The position numbers were made by a program, and so were the translations under genes. A DNA stretch of 11,696 nucleotides. It comes from Candidatus Nanohalarchaeota archaeon. GTDB taxonomy: Archaea > EX4484-52. The notes under the pieces were generated by a model. That model saw only the letters and a list, made by a program, of their open reading frames with translations. It was not told where the DNA came from and ran no database searches. The stretch covers positions 1-11,696 of the forward strand of contig DAOVUW010000022.1 of NCBI GenBank assembly GCA_030632385.1, read 5' to 3'. This document shows, piece by piece, positions 7,246-11,696 of this stretch (position 1 is the first letter of the stretch; every line of letters begins with the position of its first letter).

Positions 7246-7264
7246 GGGCAACTTTGTTTTGCCC
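7246..7264 (+). other. Short hairpin between ridA and thrC
   Basis: GGGCAA (7246-7251) and TTGCCC (7259-7264) can pair across a 7 nt loop in the 34 bp ridA-thrC spacer. It starts 5 nt after the ridA stop and ends 11 nt before the thrC ATG. A GAGTG (7266-7270) between hairpin and ATG is a weak ribosome-site candidate. The hairpin could limit read-through or expose/hide the thrC start; no T-tract follows, so it is not a classical terminator. Six pairs may be chance. Confidence 0.35.
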
Positions 7265-7275
7265 AGAGTGTTATT

Positions 7276-9114
7276 ATGAAAAATGAAAAATTATATAAAC
7301 TAAGATGTGTTGATTGTAAAAAAGAATGGAAAGAAGAAAAGACCTCTTCCAATTGCATGGATTGTGGAGGTGCTCTTGATGTACTCTATGATTATGATAA
7401 AATTATTGAAAAATTAAATAGGCATCTTATTAAGACCGCACCCATAACTTCTCTCAAATACCTTAATTTTTATCCAATTGAAGATATGAGTAAAATTATA
7501 TCTTTGCGTGAAGGAAACACCCCTTTGTACAAATGCGAAAATTTGGCAAAACTTTTAGGATTGAAGCATTTGTATATAAAATATGAAGGGGCGAATCCAA
7601 CAGGTGCTTTTAAAGATAGAGGTACGATGGTTGAGATTACCAAGGCGCTTGAAATGGGGAAAAAAGCAGTCTGTTGTGCATCCACAGGAAATATGGCTGC
7701 ATCTGTTTCTGCTTATGCTTCAAAAGCAAAATTGCCTTGTTATGTAATTGTACCTGAAGGGACGCCTGTTGGAAAATTAGCACAAACTCTTTCTTATGGT
7801 GCAAGACTGATTCAGATAAGAGGTACTTACGCAGATGCAGTAAGATTGACAATTAATTTAAGTCAAAAGCATAATTTTTATTTATGTGGCGATTATGCAT
7901 TTAGGGCAGAAGGGCAAAAATCACAGGCTTATGAAATTACAGAACAATTGGATTGGAGAGCGCCAGATAAATTAATTGTACCTGTTGGGTGTGGGACAAA
8001 CTCTTCTGCAATATGGAAAGGATTTACAGAATATAAGAGATTTGGGTTTATAGACTCTCTTCCCCAGATGATTGGTGTTCAGGCAAAAGGAGCGAACCCT
8101 ATTGTACAAGCTTTTGAAAAACAGACAATGGAATATCAAATTCAGGATAAACCAACTACTGTTGCTTCAGCAATATGTGTGGGCGATCCATTAGATGGGA
8201 AAAAAATACTTAAGGCAATTTATGATTCTAATGGCATGGCATTGGATGTTGAAGATGAAGAGACGCTCAATGCCCAGAAACTTCTGGCAAAAACAGAATC
8301 TATTTTTGTGGAACCATCTGCTGCAACAGGTCTTGCAGCATTGCAAAAAATAGTGAAGATGAAAAAAATAAATTCTGATGAAAGAGTAGTTATTGTAATG
8401 ACAGGCGCAGGACTTAAGGATCCTCTCTCTATTTTGAAAGTGCTTCCAAATTCTCCTGTAATTGATCCTATTGATTCAGAAGTAGACCGTTTTTTAGATA
8501 AGAAATTCTACCAGATATCTTCTGCGAATATCGGAGATAGTAAAGAGATATTGTTTGATAAAATTCCAACAGAAGAAGATATAAAAAAACATGTAAAAAA
8601 AGAATTTGATATCGAAATAAGCAATTATGATTTGAAGAATGCAAGAGAACAGATGATTTTATTTCTAAAAAAAGGTAAAAAAATAATAAGGTCTGATTTA
8701 CAGATGATTGTAGAAAACAGTATAAGAAAAGGGGCTAAAAAAATAATAAAAATCATTGATTTTAGCGTAAATGCAGAAAAAAATAAGCAGCCTATTGCTA
8801 ATATCGAAATAGACTATAAAAATAAAAGGTATAAAGAATATTCTGTTGGAGTAGGACCAGTAGATGCACTTGTTCAGGCATTCCAGAAAATACTTCTCAA
8901 AAACAACATCAATTATATTTTGATGGATTATACTGTAACGATAAAAACAAAAAATGCTGATGCTGCTGTAGATGTTAAGATGACTGTTGCGGACAAAAAA
9001 AATAACAATTCTGTAATTGCGATGGGGACAAGCCCAGATATTCTTGTAGCGAGTATAGAGGCATTTGAAGAAGGATGCAATTTACTCTACAATAAGAATA
9101 TGAAAATCAAATGA
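7276..9114 (+). CDS. thrC: Threonine synthase fused to a LeuA-type allosteric domain
   Basis: Threonine synthase is a PLP enzyme that converts O-phosphohomoserine to threonine and phosphate. Residues 1-390 form a complete catalytic part. This has a zinc-ribbon-like start (C11, C14, C27, C30) and LREGNTPLY (78-85). The Schiff-base lysine is K113 in NPTGAFKDRG, followed by ASTGNMAASVSAYASKA (135-151) and the PLP-phosphate loop PVGCGTN (236-242). Family members usually stop near 400 residues, but this one has 612. After a linker (391-433), residues 434-605 align with the post-barrel region of the LeuA encoded at 10035-11561: VKKEFD with LKKLNY, SDLQMIV with EDIIAIA, YSVGVGPVDA with AYGIGVLDA, and SPDILVASIEAFE with DQDIVMASVKAVI. 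That region holds the leucine-feedback domain in LeuA, so ligand control of threonine synthase is inferred. The stop codon region overlaps ilvE by 8 bp, tail to tail. Confidence 0.94.
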   Translation: MKNEKLYKLRCVDCKKEWKEEKTSSNCMDCGGALDVLYDYDKIIEKLNRHLIKTAPITSLKYLNFYPIEDMSKIISLREGNTPLYKCENLAKLLGLKHLYIKYEGANPTGAFKDRGTMVEITKALEMGKKAVCCASTGNMAASVSAYASKAKLPCYVIVPEGTPVGKLAQTLSYGARLIQIRGTYADAVRLTINLSQKHNFYLCGDYAFRAEGQKSQAYEITEQLDWRAPDKLIVPVGCGTNSSAIWKGFTEYKRFGFIDSLPQMIGVQAKGANPIVQAFEKQTMEYQIQDKPTTVASAICVGDPLDGKKILKAIYDSNGMALDVEDEETLNAQKLLAKTESIFVEPSAATGLAALQKIVKMKKINSDERVVIVMTGAGLKDPLSILKVLPNSPVIDPIDSEVDRFLDKKFYQISSANIGDSKEILFDKIPTEEDIKKHVKKEFDIEISNYDLKNAREQMILFLKKGKKIIRSDLQMIVENSIRKGAKKIIKIIDFSVNAEKNKQPIANIEIDYKNKRYKEYSVGVGPVDALVQAFQKILLKNNINYILMDYTVTIKTKNADAAVDVKMTVADKKNNNSVIAMGTSPDILVASIEAFEEGCNLLYNKNMKIK

Positions 9115-10033
9115 AACTAAACCATTCCTTTGGCTCTCCGATTTCTATGCATCGGTAAAATTCATCCCGTATTTTTCCTGTCACAAGACCTATTTTTCCG
9201 TCTGCAATCTTTATCTTGTCAACCTTTGTGATTGCAGAAATCTCTGCTGCTGTCCCGCTAAAGAATGCTTCATCGGCAATATAAATCATCTCTCTGGGTA
9301 TTTTTTCTTCTTTTACTTCATATCCAAAATTTTTCGCTATCTGCAAAACAGTTTTTCGCGTGATGCCGTTAAGTATTGAAGAAGAAATTGTTGGAGTGTA
9401 TATTATCTTATCCTTTACCAAAAACAAATTTTCCCCACTTCCTTCAGAGATAAAACCTTCATTGTCCAGCAATATTGCTTCATCATAACCGTCTCTGACA
9501 ACTTCCATAACTGCAAGCTGGGAATTCATATAATTAGAACCTGCCTTTGCCATAGTAGGCATTGTGTTTGGCGCAATTTTAGTCCATGAGGAAATTTTTA
9601 CGCTCAGTCCTGTCTGGGCTGCTGTGCCAAGATATGCACCCCATGGCCATGCTGCAATAGCCACTTCTGTTTTGCTCTCTTTGGCAATCACAGTAAGCCC
9701 CCCATATCCTTTGTAAATGATTGGTCGGACATAAGCGCCTTTGAGATTATTTTCTCGGATAACATCCAGGCATGCCTTAATAAGTTCTTTTTTTGAATAA
9801 GCAAAATCATCCATACAGTATATTTTGGCAGAATCAAAAAGACGGTCGATATGCTCTTCTAAGCGAAATATTCCGACTCCGTTTTTTGTGTCGTAGCATC
9901 TTATCCCTTCAAATACTGTCGTGCCATAATGAAGACCATGTGATAAAACATGTACTTTTGCATCATCCCACTTAATGAGTTTTCCATTCATCCATATTTT
10001 TTCCTGCTTTACTGCTTCTAATCCTGCTACCAT
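9107..10033 (-). CDS. ilvE: Branched-chain amino acid aminotransferase
   Basis: IlvE is a fold-type IV PLP transaminase doing the last step of Leu, Ile and Val synthesis (or the first of their breakdown) with glutamate/2-oxoglutarate. The protein shows KIWMNGKLIKWDDAKVHVLSHGLHYGTTVFEGIR, the standard opening. It has the PLP lysine in TMAKAGSNYMNSQLA (K166 counting from the GTG). The cofactor-phosphate and glutamate sites are in FISEGSGENLF and FSGTAAEI. I place the start at ATG 10031-10033 (308 residues), one base after the leuA stop and 4 nt from a GAGTGAT ribosome site. A GTG at 10042, which would overlap leuA and give 311 residues, sits inside that site and is less likely. It is downstream of leuA in one operon and converges on thrC with an 8 bp overlap. 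D-amino-acid or aminodeoxychorismate lyase relatives are excluded by length and the SEGSGENLF/GTAAEI context. Confidence 0.96.
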   Translation of the reverse strand: MVAGLEAVKQEKIWMNGKLIKWDDAKVHVLSHGLHYGTTVFEGIRCYDTKNGVGIFRLEEHIDRLFDSAKIYCMDDFAYSKKELIKACLDVIRENNLKGAYVRPIIYKGYGGLTVIAKESKTEVAIAAWPWGAYLGTAAQTGLSVKISSWTKIAPNTMPTMAKAGSNYMNSQLAVMEVVRDGYDEAILLDNEGFISEGSGENLFLVKDKIIYTPTISSSILNGITRKTVLQIAKNFGYEVKEEKIPREMIYIADEAFFSGTAAEISAITKVDKIKIADGKIGLVTGKIRDEFYRCIEIGEPKEWFSFI

Positions 10034-10034
10034 T

Positions 10035-11561
10035 TTAATCACTCTTGCTGTTTTTGATTTTATTCATCCCATTTATTACTGCTTTTACTGATGCCATAAC
10101 AATGTCTTGATCTATTGCTCTTGCTTTGTATTCTTTTTTATCTTTATCCTGTAGGACCAAAGATACATCTGCAAGTGCATTGCTTCCGCCGGTAATTGCT
10201 TTTAGTTCATATTCCTTAAACTTGACATCCGGACCAAAGATTTTTCTTATTGCATTTGTTGCGGCATCAAGTACACCTATGCCGTAAGCACTGCTTATTT
10301 TTTCTTTTCCGTCTTCGTTAATCCTGACTACTGCTGTTGGAGTAAGTTTATTTCCGCTCAATACAGACAATTCTTCAAGAACGATTTTTGGCTTTTTTGT
10401 TGCTTTATTTAATTCATAATCTGCAATTGCGATTATGTCTTCTTCCAACACAGTTTTTTGCTTATCTGCAAGCTCTTTAATTTTTTGCGTTATTTTATTT
10501 AATTGCTTTTCATTAAATGTATAATTCAATTTCTTCAATCCACTCTCTATTGCATGCTTTCCTGAATGTTTTCCAAATACCATTTCTGTTTGTTTACCGA
10601 TAGATTCAGGATTCATTATTTCATAGCAGAGTGGGTTAGAAAGCATTCCATGTTGATGTATTCCTGCTTCGTGCGCAAAGGCATTTTCACCGACAACTGC
10701 TTTGTTTCTCTGCACCTGTATTCCTGTACATCCTGCCACCATTTTACTGGTAGCGTAAATTTCTTTTACATTTATGTTTGTGTCGCATTCATAATACTCC
10801 GGTCTTGTCTTTAAATTCATTATAACTTCTTCCAGAGAGGCATTTCCTGCTCTTTCTCCAATTCCATTTATTGTACCTTCTACCTGTCCTGCTCCTTTTC
10901 GTACTGCTTCAAGAGAATTTGCAACAGCCAAACCCAAGTCGTTGTGGCAGTGAACACTGATGATTGCATCATCTATATTTTCCACATTTTCCTTTAGATA
11001 TTCTATTAGTTTTCCGTATTCTTCGGCTTGTCCATAGCCAACAGTATCCGGTATATTTACAACGCTTGCGCCCTCGTCTATTACAGCTTCTATCACTTTT
11101 GCCAAATATTCTTTATCGCTTCTCGATGCATCTTCTGCTGAAAATTCCACCCTGTCTGTAAAGCTTTTAGCAAATTTGACTGCATTTTTTGCCATGGTTA
11201 AAACTTCGTCTCTTGTTTTTTTTAGTTTGTATTCTAAATGCAAATCAGACGTTGCAACAAAAGTATGGATGCATGGCTTGTTTGAATGTTTTACCGCATC
11301 CCATGCTCTTTGTATATCTCCCTTAACTGCTCTGGAAAGTCCGCATATATATGGACCCTCAACATTTTCCGCAATTAATTTCACTGCTTTAAAATCATCA
11401 TTTGATGCAAATGGAAAACCTGCTTCCATTGTATCTATATTTAATTTTGCCAGTTGATGAGCAATCTTTAATTTTTCATCTATTGTAAGTGTTGCTCCCG
11501 GCGACTGTTCGCCGTCTCTTAGCGTTGTGTCAAATATTTCGATATTTCTTATTTTCCCCAT
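10035..11561 (-). CDS. leuA: 2-isopropylmalate synthase
   Basis: LeuA condenses acetyl-CoA with 2-oxoisovalerate to 2-isopropylmalate, the committed step of leucine synthesis. At 508 residues it has the normal size. The TIM-barrel domain (about 1-325) carries IFDTTLRDGEQSPG (9-22), EAGFPFAS (46-53), the metal histidines H204 and H206 in VHCHNDLGLAVANS, TINGIGERAGN (230-240) and AGIHQHGM (299-306), then GKHSGKHA. Metal ligands are D11, H204, H206 and N240. HNDLG and FPFAS favour 2-isopropylmalate synthase over citramalate or homocitrate synthase, but these paralogues are close. Residues about 392-508 form the regulatory domain that binds leucine in the family; its glycine turn reads GIGVLDA instead of the usual GxGPVDA. 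Start: ATG with GGAG 6 nt upstream. First gene of the leuA-ilvE operon, with a palindrome in its promoter. Confidence 0.95.
   Translation of the reverse strand: MGKIRNIEIFDTTLRDGEQSPGATLTIDEKLKIAHQLAKLNIDTMEAGFPFASNDDFKAVKLIAENVEGPYICGLSRAVKGDIQRAWDAVKHSNKPCIHTFVATSDLHLEYKLKKTRDEVLTMAKNAVKFAKSFTDRVEFSAEDASRSDKEYLAKVIEAVIDEGASVVNIPDTVGYGQAEEYGKLIEYLKENVENIDDAIISVHCHNDLGLAVANSLEAVRKGAGQVEGTINGIGERAGNASLEEVIMNLKTRPEYYECDTNINVKEIYATSKMVAGCTGIQVQRNKAVVGENAFAHEAGIHQHGMLSNPLCYEIMNPESIGKQTEMVFGKHSGKHAIESGLKKLNYTFNEKQLNKITQKIKELADKQKTVLEEDIIAIADYELNKATKKPKIVLEELSVLSGNKLTPTAVVRINEDGKEKISSAYGIGVLDAATNAIRKIFGPDVKFKEYELKAITGGSNALADVSLVLQDKDKKEYKARAIDQDIVMASVKAVINGMNKIKNSKSD
10038..10044 (-). promoter_or_regulatory. 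Ribosome-binding site deciding the ilvE start
   Basis: GAGTGAT on the minus strand is close to the archaeal Shine-Dalgarno GAGGTGAT and lies 4 nt before ATG 10033, within the last codons of leuA. Its GTG is the alternative upstream start, which would then have no site of its own. The arrangement suggests coupled translation of leuA and ilvE. Confidence 0.5.
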
Positions 11562-11567
11562 ATTATT

Positions 11568-11571
11568 CTCC
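11568..11571 (-). promoter_or_regulatory. Shine-Dalgarno of leuA
   Basis: GGAG on the minus strand lies 6 nt before the leuA ATG. It shows that leuA has a leader, unlike argS, ridA and the antiporter gene, whose TATA-like boxes point to leaderless starts. Confidence 0.6.
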
Positions 11572-11605
11572 TATTGAAGACAAATCATTCTTTTTTTAAT
11601 CAAAT

Positions 11606-11628
11606 AAAGTGTAATTAGAATACACTTT
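11606..11628. promoter_or_regulatory. Perfect palindrome in the leuA upstream region, probable operator
   Basis: AAAGTGTA (11606-11613) and TACACTTT (11621-11628) are exact reverse complements separated by 7 bp, the geometry of a dimeric helix-turn-helix binding site. It lies 45-67 bp upstream of leuA. Depending on which AT-rich stretch is the leuA TATA element (around 11630-11638 or 11603-11609), the palindrome either fills the gap between TATA and transcription start or overlaps TATA. Both are places where archaeal repressors, including Lrp/AsnC proteins, commonly act. If transcribed it would form a stem-loop in the leader instead. The regulator is unknown. Confidence 0.45.
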
Positions 11629-11637
11629 TTTATAATA
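11627..11637 (+). promoter_or_regulatory. TATA box for the divergent gene at the right edge
   Basis: TTTATAATA within 11627-11637 is centred about 24 bp upstream of ATG 11656, the same spacing as for ridA and the antiporter. The same AT stretch read on the other strand (TATTATTATAAA) could serve leuA. Confidence 0.35.
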
Positions 11638-11655
11638 ATAAGAATAAGTTTGTCG

Positions 11656-11696
11656 ATGATGTTTCAGACTTTGAAGTACAGACGATTTTTATTTTG
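11656..11696 (+). CDS. 5' end of a probable gene cut by the window edge
   Basis: From ATG 11656 (or the next codon, ATG 11659) an open frame reaches the window end and begins MMFQTLKYRRFLF. A short basic stretch followed by hydrophobic residues would fit an N-terminal membrane segment, but 13 residues are too few to decide. The TATA-like box 24 bp upstream is the main support. It would be divergent from leuA and share the 94 bp intergenic region and its palindrome. No family can be assigned. Confidence 0.35.
   Translation, partial: MMFQTLKYRRFLF

Noticed and set aside
7276..9114. thrC and a separate LeuA-domain gene joined by a frameshift or missed stop
   Set aside because: The frame is continuous through the linker, with no internal start with ribosome site near 8440-8600 and even codon character across the junction.
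10035..11561. Citramalate synthase (cimA) or homocitrate synthase instead of leuA
   Set aside because: FPFAS, HCHNDLG and QVEGTINGIGERAGN fit 2-isopropylmalate synthase better; ilvE next door agrees. Not fully excluded without a tree.

Overview
The window is AT-rich, gene-dense and almost certainly archaeal. The best markers are an archaeal-type tRNA-guanine(15) transglycosylase with a C-terminal PUA domain (archaeosine pathway), a tRNA gene without encoded CCA, and TATA-like boxes centred about 24-29 bp upstream of several gene starts, which implies leaderless mRNAs. The lineage cannot be fixed from this sequence; a low-GC archaeon (for example an Altiarchaeota or DPANN-type genome) is compatible but not shown.

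Left region (1-2954): the 3' end of an unrecognised + strand gene (3-143) faces a minus-strand cluster. That cluster, read leftward, is a CPA2-type K+/Na+:H+ antiporter with a cytosolic RCK domain (1200-2954), an EamA/DMT-family 10-TM transporter (297-1178) and tRNA-Arg(GCG) (235-306). The eamA stop codon lies inside the tRNA, the tRNA has its own TATA-like box inside eamA, and a hairpin plus T7 follows the tRNA.

Middle region (3038-6697, minus strand): argS then tgtA, 15 bp apart, form a translation/tRNA-modification operon with a TATA box upstream of argS.

Right region (6852-11561): an amino-acid block. ridA and thrC run rightward from a promoter region shared divergently with argS; leuA and ilvE run leftward. 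The two operons converge with an 8 bp overlap of the thrC and ilvE ends. thrC (threonine), leuA (first committed step of leucine), ilvE (branched-chain transaminase) and ridA (clears reactive enamines/imines that damage PLP enzymes such as IlvE) make one coherent branched-chain/threonine theme.

The outstanding observation is that the threonine synthase is a fusion: after a complete PLP catalytic domain (about residues 1-390) it carries about 180 residues that align, almost without gaps, with the whole post-barrel part of the LeuA encoded 0.9 kb away, including the leucine-binding-type allosteric domain. This suggests end-product control of threonine synthase by a branched-chain amino acid or related ligand.

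At the right edge, a 23 bp palindrome sits in the 94 bp between leuA and the start of a probable divergent gene cut by the window end. No CRISPR array, insertion sequence, integrase or rRNA was seen. No gene-free stretch exceeds 300 bp.
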